A model generated the notes under the pieces. That model made no database searches. It was not told the DNA's origin and worked only from the letters and a program-made list of their open reading frames with translations. Positions 34,238 through 44,719 of a DNA stretch of 64,000 nt are shown here, piece by piece. The DNA comes from Boesenbergia rotunda (Eukaryota; Streptophyta; Magnoliopsida; Zingiberales; Zingiberaceae), in the NCBI GenBank assembly GCA_024364735.1, contig JAGFNQ010001613.1, positions 124,001 to 188,000 on the forward strand, given 5' to 3'. The position numbers and the translations under genes were made by a program. The first letter of the stretch is position 1; each line of letters opens with the position of its first letter.

Positions 34238-35746
34238 CTATTCAGCAAATTTGTTCAGGCGGTGGATTGTGCTTCTTGCAACCCTGTTACCAGGATCAAT
34301 TTTCAGAACCATCCTCAAGTCCTCAGCACCAAGCTTGTATTTTTCCATGCTCTCGTATAAAAGTGCGCGTTGCACTAGCATTGAGATGTTTTCAGAATCT
34401 TTCTCCAAGACCTGAATGGGGTACAATGGCTTAGACATCTTAGCTAGGAATGATAAAGATTTTTCAAAAAACAATATAGCATCAAGTAGACACCTTTGAG
34501 CAATCAGCCACTGCCTTCTTATACTCACCGACTTCTTTGTAGCATGAAGCTCTGCAAGACAACACCTCCGCCAATGAATTGTTATCCCCAGACTTCTCCG
34601 AAAGCACGACGGCCCATGAAAGCCACTTAATTGCGTCGGCAAACTGCCCCTGTTTGTAATTATCCTGTCCTTTGGACTTTGCAGCAGGAGCAGTGACGCC
34701 TGAGGGTGGCGGCGGCAGCCCTTCGAGCTCCGTTGTCGGTCCGCCATTGTCATGAGCCCCGAATTCAGAACCCACGTCCCAATCAGTCATCTCGGAGAAT
34801 TGCTGACTTACCGGTGCCTCAGAAGCAGGGCCACTTGCTGCAGATGAAGAAAAGAATGAATCCAATGGATCCATGCTATCCTTAGGGGGTTCAGTGGTGG
34901 TGGTTGCAGGGGAGAGGGAGATGAAAAACTACCACTGCTATTTCCACTGTCACCCATCTTTGTTGGATTGGCATTCTGAAATGCACCAAAAGAGAAGTTG
35001 CCTTTGTTCATACTGGAAGAGTTCACCGATTGGGCTGGTGATTTGACAGAGGAGTTTGATCCAAAGCCACCCAATGAACCAAAAGGATCTGGTTTAGGCA
35101 TTCCCCCCATTGATTTCATTGGCTGCCCACCAGTACTCATTGGAGCACCAATCTTTGGACCAGGCTGGTTAAAAGAGGAGAGATTTCCAACTTTATCTGC
35201 AAATCCCCAGCTGTTGGGCCTTATCGGGGTACTACTTGCCGCAGATGTGGCGGTAGCAGTCGGTCTAGGGAGTGAATCAGACAAATTACCCATTCCGAAG
35301 GCATTTTTCGGCGGCGCTGACTTCAAAGGAACATTTCCAGATCCGCCACGAACCTGGCCGAGGGCAGATCCAACGAGATCGCCAAAGAGATTAGAGTCCG
35401 ACTTAGGGATCCCGATCCCAGCAGCAGGCGTCGCGGACGCCCAACTCTTACCAAAGATATCGCCGACCATGGAAGCGGGGGCGTTGAGATTGCCAGATCT
35501 GGTGGATGAGGGGGCGGGCGCCGCAGCAGGCGTCCACGAGGGCCGAGAGGGCTGGTGCGACCAAGAAGCCGCCGGCGCGGAGGACGTCGCACCGTAGGAA
35601 GCGGTGGGCTTCTGGTCTTTAAGGGGGCGGGAGGCGGAGCCGCGGGCGGATCCAGCGACGCCGAAATCGAACTGGTAGGAGTCGAAGGAGGCGCCGGAGG
35701 CCGATGATCGGGCGCCTCGGTTGGAGCTGCTGCCGGATGAGTTCAT
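34238..35746 (-). CDS. TPR-repeat protein with Gly/Ser/Pro-rich N-terminus, frame broken by a 1-nt shift
   Basis: Two exons: 35746-34494 and 34411-34238, with a GT-AG intron (34412-34493, minus) in phase 0. The N-terminal ~280 residues are low-complexity, rich in Gly, Ser, Pro, Ala and Phe with repeated short FG/GF motifs (DLVGSALG, FGSLGGFGSN), probably disordered. The C-terminal ~130 residues carry tetratricopeptide helices (KGQDNYKQGQFADAIKWLSWAVVL; EVLSCRASCYKEVGEYKKAVADC; RALLYESMEKYKLGAEDLRMVLKIDP), a protein-docking fold. Between them the frame jumps: exon 1 is 1,253 nt, one short of a multiple of three. The shift lies in 34883-34912, which contains two C runs on the coding strand, so a 1-base deletion, real or an assembly error, is likely. 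Expected length about 475 residues. No more specific family is claimed. Confidence 0.75.
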
Positions 35747-36065
35747 GGTGCGACGCCGACGAGGACCGGAGGGCTCTCAACAGAGATGGAAACGGGAAAT
35801 GAAGAAAAGAAGAAAGGAAGCTTCGAGATCGAAGGCGAATTTCAAGGGACTCGCTCATGTCCCGGTGATTCCGGTCCGGTCTATTTTGATTTGAAACGGT
35901 CCGGTTTTTCTCCATTGACTCGGTCCGGTCTAAAAGTTGGGAGTTTTTATGGGTAATAATAACTAATTTAACGAGAAATTATATTAAATATATAATTACA
36001 TATGCAATCATTAATTAAATCTTTTAATCGTATACATCTCAAAATCGACATTCAACTATGACATG
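35747..36065 (-). promoter_or_regulatory. Promoter side of the TPR gene
   Basis: GC-rich leader next to the ATG at 35746, then CGGTCCGGT-type direct repeats (CCGGTCCGGT at 35869-35930), then AT-rich DNA up to the SINE. No clear TATA box could be assigned. Confidence 0.4.
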
Positions 36066-36343
36066 TTATAAATGCTGGGAGCTCTCGGGGTTGTGGTGCA
36101 GTGGTAGGGTCGTTAGTTGTTAACTCAGGTATTCACGGTTCGATCCCCAGTTACGGTGTATTTTGTAGGAATTTTTCCTCCAAATGGGACGCGAACCCTG
36201 GGACGCTGGGCTTCTAGACTGCCCACCATGAGCACTTCCCGATTTATCCTGGTGACCGATGAAAAACTTCCGTAGGATCGGGCCGGCCATCCCAAATTCA
36301 ATTTGTCAGTCGATTCATCATTTTTTTTATAAATGCTGGGAGC
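36066..36343 (+). mobile_element. tRNA-derived SINE with a perfect 17-bp target duplication
   Basis: TTATAAATGCTGGGAGC occurs at 36066-36082 and again at 36327-36343. Between them is a ~244-bp body with an RNA polymerase III box A-like segment (GTGGTGCAGTGGTAGGGT, about 36094) and a box B (GGTTCGATCCC, about 36138). A unique GC-rich body follows (GGGACGCGAACCCTGGGACG) and a final T run. It carries no ORF and would depend on a LINE for movement. A second copy of the same family lies at 63097-63330. Confidence 0.92.
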
Positions 36344-37258
36344 GATATAAATTATAGACGATAAATAGTGAAAATGATTTGGCTAAGTAATGGCTTGATA
36401 TCTACCTCTTTAAAATAACTCATCCATGAGTTCACTCCTCATTCATATCTACTATAAAACTTTTTTTTCGAAGACGGATAAATCTACTCCAAACTCAAAT
36501 ATAAAAATATAATAAAAAAATGCAAATAAGATTATACAGTAAATCAAAATGGATTTTACAATAATAAATCTTTATTTCTTCTTTTTTATTTGGTTTGCCT
36601 TTTGATACTTGAAAAGTACAACAAACTTATTGCTAAAATTTAAAAATCAATATAAATGAATGTGCTTCAAATCTAGGTGAATTTTTTTTTACGATTAAAT
36701 TCTACTTATCTTACTCTCAATTGATTGATTAAATTCTACTTATCTTACTCTCAATTGATTAACACACACCAGATCGACCATTCAAAATCTCTAATTAATT
36801 ATTAGATCATACTAATCATTATAAATTTCTAATCGAATAAGTCAATCGATTCCAAAATTTCTATTCAAGAGAAACAAAACTACGAAATTAAGTGAAACAA
36901 AATTACTTAATCTGATTCTCAAATTTAAATCTCAATCGATTGCCCGATTCTGAATATTTTTTCCCCTCAAATTTTACAATCTCTTGCAAAAAAAAAAATA
37001 CTAATTTTTTAAAATTATAATTGATGAAAGACAGTCATATAAAGTTAAAAATTGCATTTTGTGTACTAATTTTTTTCTCATACAAATTGAGATTTAATTG
37101 TAATTTAGAAGGAAATTCCAAAGACTATAATTTATAAACAACTAGTAATTGGGACAGAAACACAGAAAAAAGGATTAAAATCAAGACATGGAGACAAAAG
37201 AAAGAACAGGAGATACAACATGATTGATGGAGCACTTCTCGACATCAAGGTTTGCTTT
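36344..37258. other. AT-rich intergenic DNA
   Basis: No gene seen. A 38-bp segment (GATTAAATTCTACTTATCTT...) is directly duplicated at about 36693 and 36725. The last part is the 3' UTR of the J-domain gene. Confidence 0.5.
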
Positions 37259-38136
37259 TTAAAATGGTCGAAATTCAGATGCCACTTCACCTCCTCGTCG
37301 TCGGACCGCCGCCTCGCTCCTCCTCGCAGCATCCGACGGTCCCCGCCGACCACCAGCGTTCGCCCCGCCGGTGCTGCTCCCCATGTGCATTATCTCAGCC
37401 AGCATCTGCTGCAAGTCCTCCAGAGTATCCGGCTTCTGTCATTTATTTCATTTTTTGAGTATTTTCAACTCCAGAAAACGCAAATTGAAAGAAAAATCGT
37501 TTTTTCCCCATGGCGATCGAAGAAATTAGATCGCGAAAGAGGGGGATTACCTCGGGTTTAAGCCGCTCCATGGTCGCCAGAATTTCTTGCATGAAATCAG
37601 CGAAGCCCTGAGCGTCCCACCAAAAAAAAAGGTAAAAAAGACGACATTTTTGGATGGAAACTCCGTGTTTTGTTTAGGGTAAAACCTGATCATCGTCGTC
37701 GAGTGGGTCGTAGAGGCCGGCGTCGTAAATGGCACGTTTGCTTGTGTCGGAGAGCACTGCAGAAGCACCACCCACATAAACGCCGGAGTTAGCTAAGCCA
37801 GCCACCCGCTTAATGTAACAACAACAAGAAAGCCAGAGCGAGCACTCACCGGAGTAGGCTTCCTGAATCCGCTGGAATCTCTGCTTCGCCTCGCAGGACG
37901 CGGCCGCTGGCTCCTTCGCCCACCGGTCCGGGTGCCACCGCTGCCCAATCCCGCCCCAAAATCAGAAATTTGACCAAGTTTAAGAACGAAATCGAAGGGG
38001 CGGGGGCGAGATTTACCAATGCGAGGCGGTGATAGGCGGCGCGAATGTCCGAGTGGGAGGCGTCGCAGCGGATCCCGAGAAGGGAGTAGTAGCAGGAGGA
38101 GGCGGCGGCATCGGAACCGGCGGCGGAAGCGTCCAT
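37259..38136 (-). CDS. Small J-domain (DnaJ/HSP40-like) protein, 5 exons
   Basis: Exons on the minus strand: 38136-38017, 37940-37850, 37756-37686, 37607-37551, 37435-37259 (TAA). All introns are GT-AG, the frame closes, 171 residues. The J domain spans about residues 15-75 ([20 protein letters not shown] ... [14 protein letters not shown]), with the HPD triad at 43-45 that stimulates Hsp70 ATPase. There is no Gly/Phe region or zinc domain, so it is a class III J protein, an Hsp70 partner. The tail is Asp-rich (DPLDDDDQ), then helical ([28 protein letters not shown]), ending in an Arg-rich low-complexity stretch. No transit or signal peptide is obvious; cytosol or nucleus is inferred. The upstream codons before 38136 lack an ATG in frame. 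Confidence 0.85.
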
Positions 38137-38500
38137 TGCCGCAGAGAGATCGAAATCAAGATCGATGGATCCGTCGGAGTGCGCTAGAGCATGATATCGA
38201 AGCAACGGCGAAAGAATTTAGGGCGACAAAAAAATCTTCTCTTCTGGGCGTTTCATCTGTTCAATGAGAGGAAGAGGCGTTTTATGAAAACGAGTGAAGC
38301 TTCCAGAGAAGAGAGGCCGCGAGATTTTTTCTTGGCCATTAACGGAAAGGCCCCGATATCGCCCTTTTATTACTACTCTGCCACCATGTGCATGCATCAC
38401 ATTGAATTTCAAATTCTTAAATATTTTTGAAGAAAAATAAATAGGAGGATTTTTATTCCGAAAATATCCCTACAATTGTAGAAAAAAAAATAGAAGTGTC
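38137..38500 (-). promoter_or_regulatory. Promoter side of the J-domain gene
   Basis: Upstream DNA of the minus-strand J-domain gene. It contains two GAA/TTC-rich patches (for example TTCCAGAGAAGAGA near 38301) but no convincing heat-shock element. No other gene is seen. Confidence 0.4.
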
Positions 38501-38524
38501 ATCTCAGATAATTTTCGTAGAGAT

Positions 38525-39515
38525 AAAAGAATAAAAATTTAATATATATTATAAAGATTTGAGTATAAATTATTTAAGATTTAGTATTAATTTAAAAATT
38601 TTGAATATTATTTAAAAAAAATTAAGTATACATTATTTTAGTATATAGTAAAAATTTCAGTATACATTATAAAAATTTAAGTATAAATTGATTTAGATTG
38701 AGTATTATTTGAAGAAATTTGAGTATAAAATTTAGAAATTTGAGTATGTGGAGGGGCCACCATATCAAGATTTTCACATAAGAGGTCACCGAAACTTTAT
38801 ACTTAAATTTCTTAAATTAGTACTAAATCTCAAACAATTTATATTCAAATCTTTATAATGTATACTGAGTTTTCACTTTTTTATACTCAATTCTATGAGG
38901 GAGTAAATGTAAAAAATTTATCAAGTGGAGTCTGCATGCAAAGGTGAATTTGAGATTGGGAGAAAACTCCCTAATCCCAAACTCACTTTTACATGCAGTC
39001 CCCATCCGAAAATTCTTTTGCATGCACTCCCTTATGGGATTGACAAGACAGTTTTGTGTATTATTTTTTTTATCAGTATAAAAGAGTAAAAATTCAGTAT
39101 ACATTTTAAAGATTTGAGTATAAATTGTTTGAGATTGAGTATTAATTTATGAAATTTGAGTATTATTTAAAAAAATTTGAGTATACAGTGTTTCAGTATA
39201 TAGTAAAAATTTCAGTATACATTATAAAAATTTAAGTATGAATTGATTTAGATTAAGTATTATTTAAAGAAATTTGAGTATAAAATTTAGAAATTTGAGT
39301 ATGTGGAAGGGCCACCATATCAAGATTTTCACATGAGAGGTTATCAAAACTTTATACTCAAATTCCTTAAATTAGTACTCAATCTCAAATAATTTATACT
39401 CAAATCTTTACAATGTATACTAAGTTTTCACTCTTTTATATTCAATTCTATCAGGAAGTGAATGCAAAGAATTTATCAAGTTGGGACTGCATACAAAGGT
39501 GAGTTTGAGATTGAG
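38525..39515. repeat. Fold-back AT-rich repeat, duplicated
   Basis: Two diverged copies of a ~430-bp unit lie in tandem (38530-38960 and about 39085-39515), sharing GGGCCACCATATCAAGATTT and AGTATACATTATAAAAATTT. Each contains arms built on TTTGAGTATAAATTGTTTGA and its reverse complement, so it can fold back. A second inverted repeat (CTGCATGCAAAGGTGAATTT against AAACTCACTTTTACATGCAG) is centred near 38966 and joins the copies. There is no ORF and no clear target duplication. Confidence 0.75.
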
Positions 39516-40038
39516 GAGTTTTCTTCAATTAACCCATATTTTAAAATAATTTTTATTTTAAAACAGTGTTATAATTATTTTAAAATAATTGTTATTTTTA
39601 TGAAGTTTATAAAGAGCGTTTTTGATATTATAATATTCAAAATTTTTGACTTAAAGTTTAAGTTTTAGAATAATAACTATCTAAATAGTTTCTATAACTA
39701 GATAGCAAGATAATAATTTTAAAGTGATTTCGATCCGGTAAATCATTAATATGATATTTTTTAAAAAATAAAATAAAAGAATGATATTTTATCTCAAGGA
39801 TATCCCTTACTTTTTAGGGCTATTACAGGGGTTATGATTAGCTGGTATAAAATTGTTCCTTGTATTATTATAACAGCTGCTATAATATTTAACAGTTAAT
39901 ACAATATTATTGTAATATTATACTAGTTACTTAGTAGCTATTATAACTTAGATAGTTGCTATAATTATTTGTAAAATAATTTTAATAAAATTTTAATATT
40001 TTTGATAAGTTAGTAAAGAATATTTTTGATATAATAGT
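39516..40038. other. AT-rich DNA flanking the gypsy insertion
   Basis: No gene. Short imperfect repeats of AAAATAATTTTTATTTTA and TATTATAATATT are visible. Confidence 0.5.
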
Positions 40039-40908
40039 TGATCCGGGCGTATGGTTTTTAGAAGGATCAGGAGCTCGGTCGGGTTCGATTGCCTATCTAA
40101 ATCAATAGTGAATAGGCCAGGTCAAGGGGCCACCCGAGGTCGGGCACTCGGGGTCGGTCATCCGAGGTCGGGCACTCGAGGTCGGTCACTCGAGGTCGGG
40201 CACTGGGGGTCGGTCACCCGAGGTCGGGCACTCGAGGTCGGGCACTTGGGGTCGGTCACCCAAGATCGGGCACTCGGGGCCGATCACCCGAGGTCGGGCA
40301 CTCGGGGCCGATCACCCGAGGTCGGGCACTCGGGGCCGATCACCGAGGTCGAGACACTCGGGGTCGGTCACCCGAGGTCGACCCCTCAAAGTCTGTCGTC
40401 CGAAGCCGGATACTCGCGATCACCCGAGGACGGCCGAACAATTATGAGCCTTTCTTATCATATAAGTCTTTCTTATCAAATATTCAGAAGACAATCCCCC
40501 CCGGCATAATCATTGCTTGGCAGAGCCGCCGAGAGTTAAGGAGGGACAGAAGAGATATATTAGGTAGGGTGTCAGGCGGCTATGGCAGTCTCATAGCATT
40601 AATGCGGCTGTCACTATCACCATCTATCAACTGACCCTCCCGTAATGAGATTTGCCAGCCCTGACACAGCAGAGAGTTACCTCTCCCCTATATAAACCCT
40701 CCATATGGCTCTGTAGAGGGGATTGTTGCCATTTTGCAACCACACCACCACATTGCGGGCTCTGTTTTGGTCCGAGCCGAGCGACTTAAGCCCGACTCCT
40801 ATTCAACCCGAGTCCGCCCCCCCCCCCCCCGGGTTACAGCAGACCGGGTCATCCTGGTTAGACCGAGGCATCCAAGTGGAGACAGGTTCTCGCTCTTCGA
40901 CAGGATCA
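40039..40908 (+). repeat. 5' LTR of the gypsy element
   Basis: 870 bp, TGATCCGGGCG...CAGGATCA. It contains nine ~28-bp units based on GAGGTCGGGCACTCGGGG (40130-40390), a TATATAAA box (40689-40696) and a C run (about 40817-40830). Confidence 0.95.
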
Positions 40909-40910
40909 AA

Positions 40911-40930
40911 TTTGGCGCCGTCTGTGGGAA
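40911..40930 (+). other. Primer-binding site of the gypsy element
   Basis: TTTGGCGCCGTCTGTGGGAA begins two bases after the LTR end, the place and form usual for plant Tat/Athila-type gypsy elements. Confidence 0.85.
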
Positions 40931-40953
40931 TCTCGCCTGATCGAGAGCCGAGG

Positions 40954-43185
40954 ATGAGCGAATCCAACCGGGTGACCGTTACTCTCTCACAAGAAGACTT
41001 AGAGTTGCTGATAGAAGCTAGAGCCAGGAAATTGGCGGAGGCCCAGCAAGCAGCCGCTCGACCCACTCAGGTGGGCCCAGCCGAGCACACTGCTCGCGTG
41101 GGCACTGAGGGAGGGGTTCGACAGGAGGATAGTCCTCACTTCCACCGGGCGCTGTTTGGCCCGGCTGAAGGAGCAGGGCAATCGGACCCTCACGAAGCTA
41201 CATCCAGCCATGCCAGAGCTAATAAAGGGAAGGCTCCCCTGGTGCCGACCCCAACTGAGCGCACAGGGTTCCCCTTCTCCAGCCAAGTCTTGCGCGAGCC
41301 GCTGCCTAAGCATTTCAGACTCCCATCCATCACTGAATACGGAGGAGCTACTGATCCTGAAGAACATCTAAAGAAATTTGAAAATGCTTCAATGCTACAT
41401 CAATATCCCGATGGTGTTAAGTGCAGAGCCTTCCTGACCACTTTAGCCGGGCCAGCCCAGTGGTGGTTTGATAGACTTCCAGAAGGATCGATTAAAGACT
41501 TCTATGATTTCAAAAGATTGTTCCTGCAGCATTTTGCCAGTAGCAAAAGACATCACAAGACCAGCTTGAACTTGTTCACCATGAAGCAGGGCTCCAAGGA
41601 GCCCTTAAAAGCCTACATCAAGAGGTTTAAGCAAGTTGCACTGGATGTGCCTACTGCTACGTCTGAGGTGTTAGTCAGTGCCTTCGCGCAGGGCTTACAA
41701 GAGGGTGAATTCTTCAGATCCTTGATCCGGAAACCTCCGAAGGATTTTGAAAGCCTTTTGGGGAAAGCCAGTAAATACGTGGATGTGGAAGAAGCGCAAG
41801 CCGCCAGGCGACCGGAGGTCAGACTGGCGCCCGAGGTCCCCCACCATCATCAGAGAAGTGCGCCTCCCGGAGGACCCCTCAGAAGTCCCAGAGCTATGGG
41901 ACACCGACAGGGAACCGAAAGGGGAATAGTTCAGCAAGTGGCCCAGGGTTGCCTCCCTTCCAGGTGGCAGCCCTACTGCTCTTTTCATAACAGCCACACC
42001 CACGATCTTCAGAACTGCTGGCAGGCCGGCAGGGGTCGGGGTCGTGCTGGACAGGGTAGTCCGAGAGGAGCCCAACAGGGAGGCGGCCGAGGTCGAGGGA
42101 GAATAGCGCAGAACCAGTCAGAGGTTAATGCCCGATCGACCACCCCCAGAACCAGACAACTGTTCCCGACCCCCACCTCTCCGGGGCGCGGCAATGTTAA
42201 TGAGGAACAGGTCAACCGGCAGAATGCAGTACACGGGGCCATCCACGTGATTTCCGGTGGCCTCACCTATGGAGATTCCAACAGAGCTCGGAAGTCGCAG
42301 GTTCGGCGACTCGATATCTACCAAGTGGGTTGCAGCTCTGCCCAAGCTCAGGGACCGCAGATCAGTTTCGGCCCTTCAGACTTACAAGGAACAGAAGTAC
42401 CTCATGATGACGCCCTGGTCATCACAGCGATCATAGCTAATTACCAGATTCATAGAACCATTGTGGACACGGGAAGTTCGGTAAACATCTTGTACTTAAA
42501 AGCTTTTGAACAATTGCAGATCGAAACTACTGAGCTCCAGCCCGTGGCCACGCCTCTGTTTGGGTTCACGGGAAATGAGGTCCAGCCGTTGGGCCAAATC
42601 AAACTGGCCATCTCACTCGGTGAAGAACCTTTAAGAAGGACTCGGTGGTCTACCTTCCTGGTGGTGGATGCCCCCTCGACCTATAACGCCATCCTGGGCC
42701 GACCGGCAATGAACGAGTTCAGAGCAGTGGTGTCCACTTTCTACTTGAAAGTTAAATATCCTGTAGGCGATCAAGTCGGGGAGGCCAGAGGGGACCAAAA
42801 GGTAGCCCGTCGATGTTACATTGACGACGTTCGAGTGGAGGTAAGTAAGACCTTCCGAGCTCCACCGGCCAGCTGTAACATGGTGCAGTCCTCTCAGCCC
42901 TCCCCCTGGGCTGAGCTGATAGAAGAAAAAGAAGAGATCCAGTTGGTGCATAACCGAGAAGAGACCAAAGTGAGAATAGCTCCTGGGCTATCGCCCGACC
43001 TCCGACAACAGCTGATAGAATGTTTGACACAGAACCAAGACATATTTGCCTGGTCCCAGCAGGATCTGAAGGGCCTGGTCCCAGCAGGATCTGAAGGGGG
43101 TCAGGCCCGAGGTCATGGAGCACAGGCTGCATGTTTACCCGGACGCCCGACCTGTGAAGCAAAGAAAGAGAGATTTCAGCCCTGA
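40954..43185 (+). pseudogene. gag-protease ORF of the gypsy element, C-terminal frame lost
   Basis: The ORF is open from the 5' LTR, but the first sensible ATG is 40954 (MSESNRVTVTLSQEDLELLI), 24 bases after the PBS. The capsid-type gag domain covers about residues 130-280 (FLTTLAGPAQWWFDRLPEGS; FKQVALDVPTATSEVLVSAF). A zinc-knuckle-like CSFHNSHTHDLQNC follows, then a Gly/Arg-rich linker, then an aspartic protease with an intact IVDTGSSVNIL active site (about 42463-42490). The N-terminus of RT should follow, but a 25-bp tandem duplication (43048-43097) throws the frame off and the ORF ends at 43185. Gag and protease could still be made; the continuous polyprotein could not. Confidence 0.9.
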
Positions 43186-44719
43186 GCAGAACAAGATCAT
43201 CCAGGCCGAGGTGGAAAGGCTACTGGCCGCCGGGCACATCCAGGAGGTGCAGTTCCCCGCCTGGTTGGCCAATGTGGTGTTGGTTTCCAAACCGGGCGAC
43301 AAGTGGAGGGTCTGCATCGACTTCAGGGACCTTAATAAAGCTTGTCCCAAAGACTGCTACCCGCTCCCCCAGATAGATCAGATGGTAGATTCCACTGCAG
43401 GGAGCGAGCTCATCTGCATGCTAGATGCCTACCAGGGATACCATCAAGTGCCGTTAGCCTTAGAAGATCAAGAGAAGGTCAGTTTTGTCACGTCGGAGGG
43501 TACTTATTGCTACACTGTTATGCCCTTCGGACTCAAGAATGCCGGGGCCACTTATCAGAGGCTGATGAATAAAGTTTTTAAGGAGCAGCTCGGGAGAAAC
43601 GTAGAAGTATACGTAGACGACATTCTCATCAAGTCCTCCCCAGCTGTCGACCTCATAGCAGATGTACGAGAAACCTGCTGCACCCTTCGAAGATATGGCC
43701 TCAAAGTAAATCCTGCAAAATGTTTGTTCGGAGCCAAAAGTGGGAAATTCCTGGGCTACATCTTGACCGAGCGGGGAATAGAAGCCAATCTGGGTAAAGT
43801 GAAAGCTCTGCTGGACATGCCACCACCCAGGAACCTAAGGGAAGTTCAGCGCCTGACCGGGAGGATCACGGCCTTATCCCGATTCATCTCCCGGTCGACT
43901 GACAGAAGTCTGCCGTTCTTCAAGATCCTGCGCAAGGCCTCCAAGTTCCAGTGGGATGCCGAGTGCGACCGAGCTTTTGAAGAATTGAAGACTTACTTGG
44001 TCGGTCTGCCAGTGCTAGCCAAACCGGATGAAGGAGAACCCTTGTATGTTTACTTATCTGCTACTGAGGGAGCTGCGAGTGCTGTGCTTGTAACCCAGAA
44101 AGAGACCGAGCAGCAGCCGGTCTATTTCTTTGGGCACTTATTTAAAGAGGCCGAGTGTAGGTATACTACACTCGAGAAGTTAGCTTATGTCCTTGTGTTG
44201 ATGGCTCGGCGACTGCGACCCTACTTTCTGGCTCATCCTATCCGAGTGCTGACCAATAGCACACTCGGGAAGGTCTTGATCAACCCTGAGGTCTCAGGTC
44301 GGATGGTCAAATGGACAACTGAACTGAGCGAATATGATATTCAGTACCAGCCCAGAACTGCGATCAAAGCTCAGGCCTTGGCAGATTTCCTAAGTGAACT
44401 TCATACAGAGGAAGAGGAGGAGGTCTGGAAGATATATGTGGATGAGTCAGCCACCCGGGCAGGGAGTGGCATGGGAATCTTATTGATGTCTCCTAAGGGA
44501 GATCCGATTCATCTGGCCGTGCGCCTAGAATACCATGCTACCAATAATCAGGCGGAATACGAAGCCCTCTTGGCAGGTCTTCAAGCAGCCAGACAGGTCG
44601 GGGCCACTCGGGTCATCCTACATTCCGATTCTCAGTTAGTGACTCAACAGGTGGCTAGGCGGTTCGAAGTGAATGATGAGAGGCTACAGGCTTACGTAGA
44701 GGCATATCAACAGTTATAA
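43115..44719 (+). pseudogene. Reverse transcriptase and RNase H domains, cut off from gag by a frameshift
   Basis: The frame starts inside pol. It includes the RT fingers and palm (ANVVLVSKPGDKWRVCIDFR; DAYQGYHQVPLALEDQEKVS), the YVDD active site (about 43610), the connection and classical RNase H region (AEYEALL appears later), then the additional RNase H starting WKIYVDESATRAGSGMG with HSDSQLV. An in-frame TAA at 44717-44719 follows LQAYVEAYQQL, whereas the protein sequence clearly continues beyond (EFQEVQIIQIPRGDNAKADE). So a single-base stop truncates pol after the RNase H. Confidence 0.9.

Noticed and set aside
34998..35597. 199-codon plus-strand ORF opposite the TPR gene
   Set aside because: Antisense shadow of a GC-rich low-complexity exon; no intron or domain evidence.
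40051..40509. 152-codon ORF in the 5' LTR with VGHPRSGTRGRS-type repeats
   Set aside because: Translation of the ~28-bp LTR repeats; the 3' LTR copy has a different length.
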